A DNA stretch of 64,000 nt from Diploptera punctata (GCA_030220185.1 JASPKZ010001600.1:248001-312000), one strand, 5' to 3'; positions 21,570 to 32,935 are shown, counted from the stretch's first letter. Notes: generated from the sequence alone by a model not told the origin. Numbers and translations are program-made.

Positions 21570-22006
21570 TATTTCAGAGCTACGGGACTTGCACTGGTTC
21601 GAGTCTCCTTGGGGGAAGCACGATATTATTCAGTACAGAGACTAGTCATCCCAATTTGTCTAAAAAAAATGTGAAACTAAAAATATATAGTTACATTATG
21701 ATATGGATGCTAAACATGTTCTTCTACAGTAATAAGGGAGAAACTATTACGAATATTTGAGAATTTCGGCCAGAATGGGACCGGTGCTCACTCAGCATCG
21801 TGAGGAATTTGACTAGCATCAGTAAGTAGCGGCCCCAGGTTGAGAAAACCAACTATAATGGCTGGGGGACCCGACATGCTGACCACATGTCACCTCTACA
21901 CTGGCAGGATGATCGCCTGCCTCTGTGATAACACATGCATACGTGAAGCCAGCAGCAGGCTGATAGGCCAAGTATCTTCTAGACCTGTCACGTCGTGGAG
22001 TTATAA
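21570..22006 (+). mobile_element. SINE-4 copy with a LINE A fragment inside
   Basis: Left part CTACGGGACTTGCACTGGTT then GAGTCTCC (B box) and right part ATGGGACCGGTGCTCACTCA ... GACCACATGTCACC ... CACGTCGTGGAGTT match the SINE-4 at 54425-54755. Between them 21650-21766 is a degenerate LINE A segment (compare 34850-35030). The SINE is itself broken at its right end by the Tc1 element at 22009. Confidence 0.7.
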
Positions 22007-22008
22007 TA

Positions 22009-23533
22009 CACTGCTCAAAACAATTAGAGGAACACTTGTAATAAATTGAATAAGTAATTGTTTTTTAAAGCTGTGATGCTGAAAGTTGGACAATATGTAA
22101 ATTGAATTATTAATTTTATCATTGGATACAAATTTTGAAGATCCATGGCCTAAATACAGAGAAATTACCTCAAATAACAAATATAGAGACTTTTTTTTAT
22201 TTTGGAAGGCACTGGCCACTTCTAATTGGTAAGCTTCCTGATGTTGCTATAGTGACGAATGTTGATTATTGCCTTGTTTATTGAAGTCTCTGACAAAATG
22301 AGGCATTTAAATGAGTTTGAAGTGTATCATGCTCTACATCTTTTACGACAAGGTCAATCTCTGCGACAAGTGGCTAGAGAGCTTGGGGTTTCTCCTTCAG
22401 GTACAGAGAGACAGGTCAGTATTGTAGAAGACGTGGCCAGGGCCGTAAATTTAAAACAAGCCCCCCAGCATGACAGATACCTTGTTCCTTCTGCTCTTCG
22501 ACAGCGTACAAAAACTGCAAAAGACCTGCAGAATGACCTTCATATGGCTTCCGGAATCCGGGTTTCAGACCAAACCATAAGGAACAGATTAAGGAAAGAG
22601 AATATTCGTCCAAAAAGGCCCGTTAAAAAACCACGCTTAACAAATGGGCATAAGGCAGCAAGACGTATGTATGCTGAAAACCATGGTGATTGGAACCTGA
22701 ACCAGTGGGAGTCTGTTCTCTTCTCGAACGAATCCAGGTATCGTCTTACACGTTGTGATGGTCGATTGAGGGTGTGGGGACGGCCAGGAGAAAGATTTTC
22801 TGCAGAGGCTGTACAGGAAATTGATAGATTCGGAGGAGGTTCCAAAATGGTGTGGGCCGGAGTTATGTACAACAATCGTACGGACCTTGTACTTGTTCCC
22901 CAGCGACTGAATGCTGTCCGGTATATCGAGCACGTTCTGGAAGAGCATGTAGTACCTGCTGTCATTGGAGTAGGCCCTGGATTTCTGTTTATGCAGGATA
23001 ATGCCAGGGGACATTCTGCGGCTGTCACCAGGGATTTCCTGAGGAGGAATGAAATTGAGGTAATGGAGTGGCCAGCGGTCAGCCCAGACCTCAACCCTGT
23101 TGAACACTTGTGGGATCTTCTAGACAGGAAGGTCAGGAACCGATATCAAGCTCCACAAACTCTGCAGCAACTTGGAGATGCTCTGAAGGAGGAATGGGAG
23201 AATATCCCGCAAGAGGAAATCCAGAATCTTATTGGGAGCATGCCACGAAGGTGCCAAAGTGTCATCGAATGTCGTGGAGGCCATACACGATACTAACTCT
23301 ATATAACGAGTTTTTAACTTTGAAAAATAAGCACAAGATTCAATTGCTTACATAGCGGAATTATTTGAAAAGTTAATTGTCAGCGTTATTCATTTGTTTT
23401 TACTGACATGAACAATAAATAAATAAATAAATAACCAAAAATAACGTAGTTTATTAATTTCATGTTTGTACCTTTATCCAATGAAAAAATATTTGCATAT
23501 TTCATAGTGTTCCTCTAATTGTTTTGAGCAGTG
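22009..23533 (+). mobile_element. Tc1-type transposon, complete
   Basis: 1,525 bp. Terminal inverted repeats CACTGCTCAAAACAATTAGA... (28 bp perfect, 22009-22036 and 23506-23533) flanked by TA on both sides (22007-22008, 23534-23535), the signature target duplication of Tc1/mariner. A second stretch (CATTGGATA) is shared inverted further in. Carries a single transposase gene. Inserted into the tail of a SINE-4. Confidence 0.95.
22298..23296 (+). pseudogene. Tc1-type DD34E transposase, full-length frame but probably inactive
   Basis: 332 codons from the ATG at 22298 (MRHLNEFEVYHALHLLRQGQ), chosen over an ATG 13 codons upstream because HTH domains of this family start this way. HTH: SLRQVARELGVSPS. 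DDE domain: third region LFSNESRY (residue ~144), FMQDNARGH (Asp ~234), SPDLNPVEHLWD (Glu ~269), with 34 residues between the last two, as in Tc1. The first catalytic residue is Asn (AAC at 22727-22729) where the family has Asp. In addition residues ~35-58 appear to be read in the wrong frame: the next frame back (from 22399) gives RYRETGQYCRRRGQGR, the expected linker. So the length is normal (~340) but DNA binding and catalysis are probably lost. Alternative: still binds ends as a passive protein. Confidence 0.9.
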
Positions 23534-23535
23534 TA

Positions 23536-24246
23536 TATTCGAAATAAATTGTTAATTGCGTAAATTATTCACATGCAATATTTCACTAACTACACAGCTA
23601 ATCAGTTTTGACAAAATGAGAAAAAAATGTAAATGCTTGCTTATGCAAACACTGTTATGCAATCCGCAACACGTGACTTTGTAACACACGACTTTCCTTC
23701 CAAAAAAAGAAAAAAAAAACATTGGTAATGAGAGGTGTGACGTCATCGAATTGATAACCATGACGACCACATTAACACGTTAGTAGGCTATATTAATTAT
23801 TCTGAAACATTTCAGTATTTTCCCTTTGATTTATATAAACATTCACATGTCTTAAAATACTACGATCTGACGGAAATGCGTTGGCTGGTGCGAATACTTC
23901 CTTGGTTGGGAATTTAGAACTATTTTCGTAATATCGCTGTCTTGAGGTGCCTTATTTTACTAATGACGAAATGGCCGTGCCTTCTGATACATGACTAAAC
24001 AATTCCATCCTCATAAACATAGTTAAAATCAAATGTTGAAAATAACCGTTATTAAATTTTCCAATTAAAATGCTTATTTATAAAATGATACAAGTCCCAG
24101 TCGAAAAATTGTTCAGTAAAGTATCGATATTAAAATGAATTAGGAATATGGAATAGGATGACTTTGGCCTTAAATAGAAATGCATTCTAATTTTGACTAA
24201 CATTTACTACAACAAATCAGATTTTTACTAAGAAGTTACATTTTCG
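23536..24246. other. unassigned AT-rich sequence
   Basis: No recognised element. Confidence 0.4.
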
Positions 24247-24539
24247 AAAAAAAAAAAAAAAAAAAAGTAATTCTGCCCGAGGGCATTTCATGCTATGCTT
24301 TGCAGTTTTACTATTATGGAATTATAGTTGTGGTAGCTTCCCGTTGCTTTCCACACCGGTTAAGGATGATGATGTCCGGATGATTTTTGGGGACCGTTGG
24401 GTTCTAAGCTTCCTGACATTTGTCTTACAGGTGAGGAAAAACCCCGAAAAAAACCTCACCCAAGAGCCTGTCCCGATCGGGAATCCGGGTCCGTTACGTG
24501 ACAAGGCAGTACTATACCTCGAGACCACAGCGGTGGATC
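24247..24539 (-). mobile_element. SINE-1 copy, minus strand
   Basis: Reverse complement of SINE-1 from CCACCGCTGTGGTCTCGAGG at 24539 to CTCGGGCAGAATTAC at 24267. The far end carries a ~20-bp A run on the plus strand (poly-T in SINE sense). The hairpin region is damaged. Confidence 0.85.
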
Positions 24540-24589
24540 TACTGCCATCAAATACTAAACTATATATTATGTAGACTTCAGAAAGGCAT

Positions 24590-25260
24590 ACAATTAAATT
24601 ATGGGGGAAAATTGTATAATCCTGCTAGAATTCGGAATTCCTAAAAAGTTACATCTTATCGAATATTCCTAAATCACATAAGGACTAAACTGCGGGTAGG
24701 CAAACAGTTTTCAAATATTTTTTGAATTTAGCAGTGGGTTGAAGCACGTATGCACAACTCAACGATGGAAAAATCTTATATTTCTCATCTACTGCTGGTG
24801 ACTTAATGAAACATTTGCTATGTGGTCGATGTTGAACATTCATTACCAGGTCATTCTATGTTTCTGTTAGATTGTAGAATGTAAGTGACCTGTTGATGTT
24901 GGCTGCATCTTTTACAGCAAGCATATAGCGTAATTTTGACATCATGTTTACATCACAATAGAATCGACATCGGAGACATTACGTCGCCGCTCAGTGGTAC
25001 AGTTCATCACAATTCCACAACCGTGAGTTAAAGGAAGGAGATGCACTATTTGCTCTGTTATTCAATTTTTACTAGGGCATCCAATCAAATCTTTAGATGA
25101 TAAAGAGCGCATACAAATTAATGTACTATATTGTTCTGCTGTTGGTATATCCTGATGATGTATTATTACGCGGTAGTGCGAAAATACTAAAAGCTATAAA
25201 TAACACTAAGAAATTGGCACTGGAAGTGAATACAAATAAAACAAAATAAATCATATCGCA
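24590..25260 (+). pseudogene. LINE A RT region with insertion
   Basis: 24600-24750 reads LLEFGIPKKLH... like 2655-2921; 25026-25260 continues LKEGDALFALLFN and LLVYPDDVLLRG. YADD has become YPDD. The two halves are separated by ~275 bp (24752-25025) unrelated to the LINE, with no clear inverted ends. Many frameshifts. Confidence 0.7.
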
Positions 25261-25611
25261 TCTTGGGAAGATGACGGCCACAAATGTAAAAAGTTTATTT
25301 TCGACTTATTCGTAAATAAAGTTTTAGAAAAGGTATAGTACATTTAATTTTTGATATGGACACAATTTTATCCTGTCTCCATTTCCTTGCTCATGACTTG
25401 TGGCAATAAAGAAGTAAAATTTGTAACCATTTTTCCTAACATAAAGTCTCAATTTGACATTTATACACTTGTGGCCCTCTTGTTCCCAAGGTGTGATGTA
25501 TTCACGTGTATAAATACACTAGCTGATTGTCCGGCAATAAATTATAAATTCCCAAATTTTATTTTCAAAATTCAAAATTTCGCAAACAATCAGCTTAACC
25601 TGAGAAGGGTC
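25261..25611. other. unassigned AT-rich sequence
   Basis: A 92-codon frame here shows no recognisable family. Confidence 0.35.
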
Positions 25612-26015
25612 GTTTCTGGTCGGGTTTAGGTGTCGGGCCTCCGGGGAGGGGGGGATTCGCCCTCGCCTCCTCAGGGCGTTGGTGGCGTTGGTGGCGCCCG
25701 AGGCGTCCTAGAATGAAAACAACTAACGAAAAACTGAAAACAGGCTTGTTAATGCTCAATGACTTGATCTTTGTCTCCTGATCTACGGCTGGGTATGACT
25801 GGCGGTTGGATCATCTCCCTACCATCAACTCGAAAACAAAATCTATGGGCTGAAGAGGGCATTTAAGTCCCTAAGCCGGAAGAGACGGACCACGGGCCCT
25901 GCTCGTTGATTCCACCTGGCTGCCGAGTGTCCGCTCGGTAGGCCAGGGGACAATGGGTATGGGTACATAAAGAGTGGCTCTGCTCTTCCAACCCCATGTC
26001 TCGTGTTCTCCCGGC
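25612..26015. repeat. GC-rich repeat (R2), long copy
   Basis: Begins with a G/C-rich stretch (GGGGAGGGGGGG, then GTTGGTGGCG repeated). Its right part (25860-26015) is shared in reverse complement with 29403-29545 (GGGTTGGAAGAGCAGAGCCA). No coding frame identified. Confidence 0.5.
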
Positions 26016-26019
26016 GTTA

Positions 26020-26330
26020 CTGGGGTAATAATTTATCCCAAATTTCTTGGCAACAATCAGCTTAGTGATCCTGAAAACTATACATTCGACACTATTCTCA
26101 GTTAATTCTGGCATTTTATTTTTCACCCTCTTCTCACACCCATTTAGATGGAGGCTGAACTTTGAATTAAACAGCATCGGGAGTGTTACCATTCATTTCA
26201 ATCACCCCGAAAACTATAGATTCGGCATTAATATCGGTCCTATCACCTGCTAGGGATGCTAGAGATCAAACTTGGACTTAATGTAATCGGGATTATGATT
26301 ACACTGGTCAACAGTGGTTTTGTTGCCCTT
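26020..26330. repeat. degenerate ~140-bp satellite, first cluster
   Basis: About two units of the pattern CAATCAGCTTAG...CCTGAAAACTAT...TTTATTTTTCACC...CATCGGGA, the same monomer as at 27465 and 30225. Confidence 0.65.
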
Positions 26331-26554
26331 GATATAAGATTAATTTCGGATATATTTATGCTCACAATTCATGAAACTATCAATGATTTTGGAAGATTTG
26401 CTCTGTTTTTTTTTTAAATCTTTATTTTCATTTTACACTACAAAAATCGGAAAATATGAATATATATATAACAGATATATTTATAATGTCAATTGTTTTT
26501 TGAAAAATTGGTATACATCGAAATAAATAGAAAGAAAAATGTCGAAAACCCATG

Positions 26555-27085
26555 TTATACTTCAGTGAAATGCATTTACAAGATTTTCTTCTATAATTTT
26601 TTAGGGAACAATCTCTTTTTAAAGACCAGCAGTAATCTGTCATCATGTGATGGTCCCATCTACCCTGATACCTTTACTCCATTACTTTTAGATCCTGGTG
26701 AAAGCACTCTCCCTGTTCGTTACTATAATTTCCTAAATTATCCGGAAATCTATCCAGGTGAATGTGGAGAAAGTGTAACTTTATACTCATATTTGCTCCC
26801 AGAATCTTGAAGCTTGTCAACATGTTTTGCACAATTTCTTTATAATTTGGTGCTCAATAGTTACCTAGGAAATTTTCTACTACCAATATAAAACCCTTCC
26901 AAGCTTCACTTTCCGGAAGTCATAACTTTGATCAAATTTGCATCTTTCATCAATTGCCGAATTTGAGGACATCAAATATTCCATCTTTTAACTTTTACAT
27001 ACTGAGCTTAGGAATTTTTCTACAAATGTATTTGAAACATTCTCCTTCCTTGTCCAACGCTTTGACGAATTGTTTTATCATATCC
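26555..27085 (-). pseudogene. orphan repeat-encoded protein, C-terminal half
   Basis: Minus-strand translation gives DMIKQFVKALDKEGECFKYI, then after breaks LTSFKILGANMSIKLHFLHI, HLDRFPDNLGNYSNEQGECF, HQDLKVME-stop-RYQGRW and MMTDYCWSLKRDCS. From memory, the chain SLKIHFLHSHLDFFPxNxG / EQGERFHQDI / ME-RYQG-W / M-ADYCW-L-RD is the C-terminal region of a widespread uncharacterised protein in arthropod genomes, often repeat-associated; I cannot assign its class. One in-frame stop plus frameshifts make it a dead copy. The 105-codon plus-strand frame here is its antisense. Confidence 0.6.
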
Positions 27086-27464
27086 AGATACACGTCATGA
27101 GTAGGCCTACTTTAATTTTTTTAAATAACTGAGATCACGGCCGATGTGTGGAGTTAGGGGTGTGAGAGTGGGGATCACGTGATGTTTGTATACGCGAGAA
27201 AAATGCGCAGAAATCAAATCATGACTGGAAACATAAATTTTATTAGTAACAAGTCATTTACTGTTTAAGATATAAGATACGCAAAAATCATAAAAACTAG
27301 AGCACATTCAGCACTTTCATGAATATATTCATAAACTGTTCACTCGAAAACATAGAAATTCGCAGAGATATCCAGGGCAACAAAACATTTTTTTTTGTAG
27401 AGCTGTGTTAATGAGCGTAGCGGCTCCAAAAACTGTCGATGAGACACTAATCACGGAAATTTAT
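27086..27464. other. unassigned sequence
   Basis: No recognised feature. Confidence 0.4.
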
Positions 27465-28310
27465 ACATTATTTTTCAGGCCTTCTCACCCCATAGTGGGG
27501 CTAGAGATTAAACATGGGATTTACATGACATCTATACTTTCACCAATGAACTTAGCGACGTCATTTTGGACGTGTTATTTTTCACCCCTTGTGAGTGCTA
27601 AGGTTGGGCTTAGGTGAGATCTGCACTCTCACCAATCAGCTTAGCGGTCCTGAAAACAATGGATTTGTCTCTAATATCGGTAACTACTGCATTTCACATT
27701 TTGTTCCTTCTCACTTCACACCCCCCTTAGGCAAGTTAGGAGTCAAATTTGGGCTTAAATGGCATCGCGAATGTGACCAAACAGCAGAGCTACCTCGAAA
27801 GCTATATATTTGACACTAATCTCGGATGACTACATTTTTTTTCACCTCTTCTCACCCTTATCCTTAGGGGTGCTAAGTGACAAATTTCGGCTTAAATGAC
27901 ATCGAGTGTGTTATTAATCAGATAAGCAATCCCGAAACCATGGTTTCAAAACTTGTTTAGATTATTTTGATCATTTTATTTTTCACTCCTCCTTAAGAGC
28001 GCTAGGGTCAAACTTGAGCTTAAACAACATCGGGACTGTCACCAATCATCGAAAACTATGGATTCGTCATTAGTCTCGGCCACCTTTATCATTAATTTAA
28101 TTTTCATCCCCTTCTCCAGTTTAGAGGTGTTGGGGCCAAGTTGGGCATAAATACCATATGCTATCGCTATCACCAATCAGCTTAGCGGCCCCGAAAATTG
28201 ATTGGACACTAACCTCGACCAATTATGTCGTTTCATATTTCACCCCCTCATCCCCCTTATGAGTATTTGGGGTCAAACTTGGGCATAAGTATGAAAATGA
28301 CTGACCGGCT
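27465..28310. repeat. degenerate ~140-bp satellite, second cluster
   Basis: CACCAATCAGCTTAGCGG-type blocks recur near 27631, 27775, 27914, 28040 and 28170 (spacings ~126-144 bp), each followed by CCGAAAAC..., a TTTATTTTTCAC stretch and GTCAAACTTGGGCTTAAAT. Units are diverged; open frames across them are short and not conserved. Confidence 0.85.
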
Positions 28311-28444
28311 GTAATTTTTGTTTTATCAGAACCAAATTTGGCCTACAGTAAGTAAATAACGTAAGGTCAAGTTCGTTATCCAGCAAATTCGGATATACAG
28401 GTGTAGGAGTTCACATCATCATCATATATTATAGTCCTTTAAGA

Positions 28445-29130
28445 ACTGTTAACTAACTCTCTAACTAACTCACTGCCTCTATCGAACCCGTAGGTTCATG
28501 GCCGCGCGGACATAAGCTCTCCATATATCCCTATTCCTGAGCTAATGTTTTCCAATCATACCCTGTATAATCTATTTCAATCAAATCATTGCTAATGTTA
28601 TTCTTCCACCTCATTCTTGGTCTACCAACCGGGCGTTTTCCTTCTGGTTTTCCTACAAGAAGCTTCCATGCACGTCTTTCATTCCCCATTCGTGCCACAT
28701 GTCCTGCCCATCGCAGTCTACGAGATTTAACTCTTATTATATCTGCCTTCCTATAAAGACCATGTAGTTCAATATAATGCAAGTCTTCTTCATTCATCTG
28801 TCTGTTCATCTGTGTTTGGTCCAAACATTTTCCTATGAACTTTATTCTCAAATATTCGTAATTTCCTTTCCTCCCTCAAAGTAAGAGTCCATGTTTCGCA
28901 TTCATATAATATAACTGATAGGATAATAGTTTTATATATTTTCATTTTTACGTTTTTTGAAAGGAGCTGGGAAGTCAAGAGTCTCTGTAATGCATAATAG
29001 CACGCATTTCCAGAATTGAGCCTATGTTTAATTTCTTTGTGCATCTCATTCCTATTTGTGATTATTATTCTTAGGTATTTGAATTCAGTCACTTCCTCAA
29101 AATTTCCCTCATTTGTCATTAGTTGTCCAT
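28445..29130 (-). pseudogene. LINE A C-terminal region, minus strand
   Basis: Two overlapping frames, 29119-28790 (GNFEEVTEFKYLRIIITNR, ILSVILYECETWTLTLREER) and 28851-28531 (LHGLYRKADIIRVKSRRLRW, AGHVARMGNERRAWK, GRPRMRWKNN), need one frameshift. The 3' end at 28445 shows CTAACTAACTCACTG, complement of the GTGAGTTAGTTAG tail. Confidence 0.85.
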
Positions 29131-29154
29131 TTTCATTGTATAATATTTCTATGT

Positions 29155-29250
29155 GTGACCATCGTTGGTTGGCACCAGGGCTTGAATTCGGGACCTTCCG
29201 AATACAAGTATCTAAAGCTACTGCTTGAGCTAATTCACTCGATCTTGGTT
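29155..29250 (-). mobile_element. tRNA-derived SINE head, unclassified
   Basis: On the minus strand GAGTGAATTAGCTCAAGCAG (A-box-like) and GGTCCCGAATTCAAGCCC (B-box-like). Single copy in the window. Confidence 0.4.
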
Positions 29251-29402
29251 CATTTATTTAATAACTAGGTCATTAGAGTCACAATTCAAAGCAAGATTGA
29301 AACATTTTGCTGAAAGGTTTCTTATTTCAAGCTAGAGTTATACACGTCATAAATCTTGATAGAAACTCCATGGCTTTCAAAATCAAGTCATATTATCAAA
29401 AC

Positions 29403-29545
29403 AAGACAAGACAAGACGAGACATAGGGGTTGGAAGAGCAGAGCCAACCTTCATGTACTCATACACATTGTCCCCGGCCCGTCCGCACACTCAGTGTAAC
29501 CCGGGTGCACATTCGGCAGCCAGGAGGAATCAACGTGCAGGTTAA
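29403..29545. repeat. GC-rich repeat (R2), short copy
   Basis: Reverse-complement relation to 25860-26015, including GGTTGGAAGAGCAGAGCCA and GGAATCAACG. Preceded by short ACAAG direct repeats. Confidence 0.6.
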
Positions 29546-30224
29546 GAACTGTTACGTCCACAAAAATTCTCCTTCCATCTTTTTGGCGGACGTCCAATTG
29601 ATCTATTTCCTTGTGGTTGGTAGTTCAAAATTGTCCTGGGCATCCGTCTAACATGCTGTTTCCAATTATCTTGGTATTTATGTATAAAATAGGAGTTCAC
29701 CTGAAACGAAAATATAAATATCGATCACAATTTTTGATGTTTTACTACAAAACATTTAAATAAACCGAGGAAGGTATTATAAAAAATCAGCGAAATCCGA
29801 CAATTAAATGTGGTAGTTTTCCCGAAACCCGAAATTAAAAACTGACTCTAGCAATCATCACGTTTGGTTCATCGCAATGTATATCATACGATGTAATTAA
29901 CTTTCAAATTGGCAACGTATCCTATAAGATATCTTACATTCATTTAGTCAATTTTTTGATGAAGTAATGGAAAAAGATAATCGGTAGATATTATTTAAAT
30001 TGGTGTCAAATTACACAACAGTATACAAGTAGGTAATAACTTCTGATTCTTCATGATTTGTTTTCATTGCGGTCCGACACTTTTAAATGAGCTAGCATCA
30101 GAAATTCAGTTTCTCCAATTTAACAAAATAAACATATAGGCTATTCTGTAAACCAGCAAAATAGGATCATAAATTCGAACTGCTCAGGAATTAGCATAGT
30201 TTACGCAGTTCCTGCGTGCGGTCT
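29546..30224. other. unassigned AT-rich sequence
   Basis: No recognised gene or repeat. Confidence 0.4.
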
Positions 30225-31115
30225 TTTTGAAATTTTATTTTTCATCCTTTCTCACCCTCTTCCTTTGAGGTGATAACGGACAAACTTCGGCTTAAATGTC
30301 AGCGAGAGTTTTGCCTTTTAGATGAGCCACCCGAAAACCATGGTTTCAACACCAATATTGGTAATTTTGGTCACTTAATTGTTCACCTTTCTTTCACCCT
30401 TTCAGCTTTTAAGACCAACTTGACCCAAGCACCCTTTAAGTCAAATTTGTCTTAAAAGGTATCGGAACAGTCACTAACCAGCTTAGCGACCTAAAAAAAA
30501 TAAAATATGAAACTATGGATTTTACATTTATCTCAGTAACTCATGTCATTTTATTTTTCACTCCTTTTTATCTCTCACTCCCTTAGGCACGCTAGGGATC
30601 AATTTTGAGCTTAAGTGCCATCGGGACTGTTACCAATCAGCAAAGCAATCTCGAAGCTAAGCTCGACCAATTTTCTAAATTTTACTTTGCACTCCCTCTC
30701 ACCCATCATATTAAGGGCGCTAAAGGTTAAACGTGGACTTAAATGATATCGAGAGTGTCACCAATCAGATAAGTAACTCCGAAATCATGGTTGCAACACT
30801 AATCTCGGTCATTTTAGTCGTTTAATTTTTCACTCCTCCTCATCCCATTAAAGGTGCTAGGATCCAAACTTGGGCTTAAATACCATCAGGACTGATCACC
30901 AATCAGCTTAGCGACCCGAAAACTACCGATTTGACATTGATCTCATTTTTTTTATCCTTTCTCACTCCCCATATCTCGTGGTGGTTCTAGAGCTCAAATT
31001 TGGCTTTAAATATAACTGGGACTGTCACCAATGGGCGTAGCGGTTCCGAAAACTCTGAATTCGACACTGGATTAGTATACTTAGTGACGTTCCTACCATC
31101 CCCGCTCAGGCCCCG
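30225..31115. repeat. degenerate ~140-bp satellite, third cluster
   Basis: About six more units of the satellite (e.g. CACCAATCAGCTTAGCGACC near 30899). The block 28310-30224, with LINE A, SINE and R2, separates it from the second cluster, so these were probably one array before insertions. Confidence 0.85.
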
Positions 31116-31359
31116 AAGATGAAATATAAGGTTCCAATATCCTTATGATTAGTTGAAAATAATCATCGCTTCAAGTAGTAGAATGGCTGAGGTCAAGGTG
31201 AAATATTGTAAATCCGGTCATTTTCGATTTCTAGATTCCGTTCCCTCTCATCCCCCTCCCAAGAAACATTTTTTGGATTGTAAATTATATGCCCACCGAG
31301 TTTTGGTAGGAATTACTCCAGGTATTATAGAGTTATGTTTCACGCCGAAGATGACCGGT
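31116..31359. other. unassigned sequence
   Basis: An 82-codon frame (31153-31401) runs into the transposon end and has no recognised family. Confidence 0.35.
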
Positions 31360-31363
31360 TTAA

Positions 31364-32616
31364 GGGGACAGGGTAGTCTGAGCTTATGGGTATTATCTTA
31401 ATATATAAAAATTTTGTGTCACGTTGTTTGTCCGCGATGGAATCCTTAACTACTGAACCGATTTTAATAAAATTTTGCACACTATGTGCAGTTTGATCCA
31501 ACTTGAGACTTAGGGTAGTTTATAACTAAATTTATAGTCGCATTATTTTTTATTGCAAATTATTTGTTTATTATTTAACAAAGAGTTATAATTATCTGTG
31601 AGTTCCATACGATTCTAACAGATGGCGGTGTAAGGTAATTTTGTAAGGTAATTGGTTTATTATTTAACAAAGAGAGATCCAGGTGGTTGTGCTTTTTGTT
31701 GCAACCGCGAATTTCAATTGAATTACAAATATTGATTATTTCATAATTTAAGTGTGTTCAGTGTTTATTTAATTTTCAATATTATTAATTTCGTGTGTAT
31801 TAGTTTTAAGTAATCTGGCTGAAAGACAGCAACTTAATTTATATTTTTAACATATAGGCCTACCTTAGCCACAGAAACGCGTGGCCGGGACTTCTAGTAC
31901 AACTATAAAGTAAATGTGTTCTATCTCAGTAAGTTGTAACCAGAATCACTTCTAACTTTTACACCGTGAACACAACATCTCGCGAATTATTATAGTTTTT
32001 AGTTTATGATTCTAGCCCTGATACTTGATTAAAAAAAATATTTTATACAGACAAATTTCATTCAAAATTTGTATAAACATAGGTGACTTTAGGTAACTTT
32101 TCCTAAGAAACTACTTACAGTAAAGAATCACAATTTTTATGCACATTCAAAGTATAATTAGCTACTCTTATGACCAGAATCATTAGGATACCTGTAATAA
32201 TTTACAAGAAATACATTTTTTTAAAATATGAAAATTATTGTTCTGAAAATTTTGTAATTTTTTCATATATTTTTTACTCTAAAATCTGTAGTTTTGAATG
32301 GAACTTCCTGAAAGTGGTAGTAAAACTTCATTATCACATGAAATAGGAGTGTGCACAATTTCAGCTTTCTATCTCTAGCAGTTTCTGAGCAACAGGTACA
32401 TAAACATATAAAAATGTAAAGTTGAGAAAACGGATGTCAAAGAAAGACAACTACATACTGACTTAATATCAATATGTTCTTAAAACCCAATTTAAATGCT
32501 TAAAATGGACATAACACTATAAATGTATATATGTTCTTAAACTAGAAACTCTAGAGAATTTTTAATACCAAAATCTAAAAATGTCAATTTTGGTCATCTC
32601 AGAGTACCCAGTCCCC
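31364..32616. mobile_element. TTAA-flanked non-autonomous DNA transposon
   Basis: Ends are inverted: left GGGGACAGGGTAGTCTGAG and right CTCAGAGTACCCAGTCCCC, mismatching at two of 19 positions, flanked by TTAA at 31360-31363 and 32617-32620. TTAA duplication is the mark of piggyBac and Kolobok superfamilies. No transposase frame. Without the Helitron inside it is ~750 bp. Confidence 0.7.
31396..31897 (+). mobile_element. non-autonomous Helitron nested in the TTAA element
   Basis: 502 bp. 5' end TCTTAATATATAAAAATTTT with the CCGATTTTAATAAAATTTTG stretch common near Helitron 5' ends in insects; 3' end CCAC-AGAAACGC-GTGG hairpin followed by CCGGGACTTCTAG. Preceded by A (31395) and followed by T (31898), the A^T insertion rule. 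No Rep/helicase. Confidence 0.7.
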
Positions 32617-32624
32617 TTAAGGCA

Positions 32625-32935
32625 TAATACCTTGGCGCAGAGATACAGGACTTGCACTCTTTTTGAGTCACCATGAGGGAAGAAATTTTCTCATGGAATT
32701 TTGTCCAGTATGGGATTACTGCCCACTAGAATCGTGGGAATTTGGGTAATTACAATATGTAGCAGCTCTAGGTTGAGGAAACCAGCTAAAATGTGCTGAC
32801 CACATGTCACCCCAATACCGGCCAGAAGATAGTCTCCCTCTGTGATTAACACATATGTATGAGAGGCCAGCAGACAGCTGGAATGCCAAGGGACTGCTAG
32901 ACCTATCACATCGTGGAGTTCAGCTCTAGAATTAT
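32625..32935 (+). mobile_element. SINE-4 copy
   Basis: Body matches GTCCAGTATGGGATTACTGC, GCAGCTCTAGGTTGAGGAAA, GACCACATGTCACC and CATCGTGGAGTT of the other SINE-4 copies. The tRNA-like head (CCTTGGCGCAGAGATACAGG) is degenerate. Confidence 0.75.

Noticed and set aside
22540..23107. 156- and 184-codon frames opposite the Tc1 transposase
   Set aside because: Antisense shadows of a coding region; no independent motif.
24752..25025. Transposon within LINE A
   Set aside because: No inverted ends or target duplication found; could be a replacement or deletion scar.
26493..26810. 105-codon plus-strand frame
   Set aside because: Antisense of the HLDRFPDN/DYCWSLKRD pseudogene on the minus strand.
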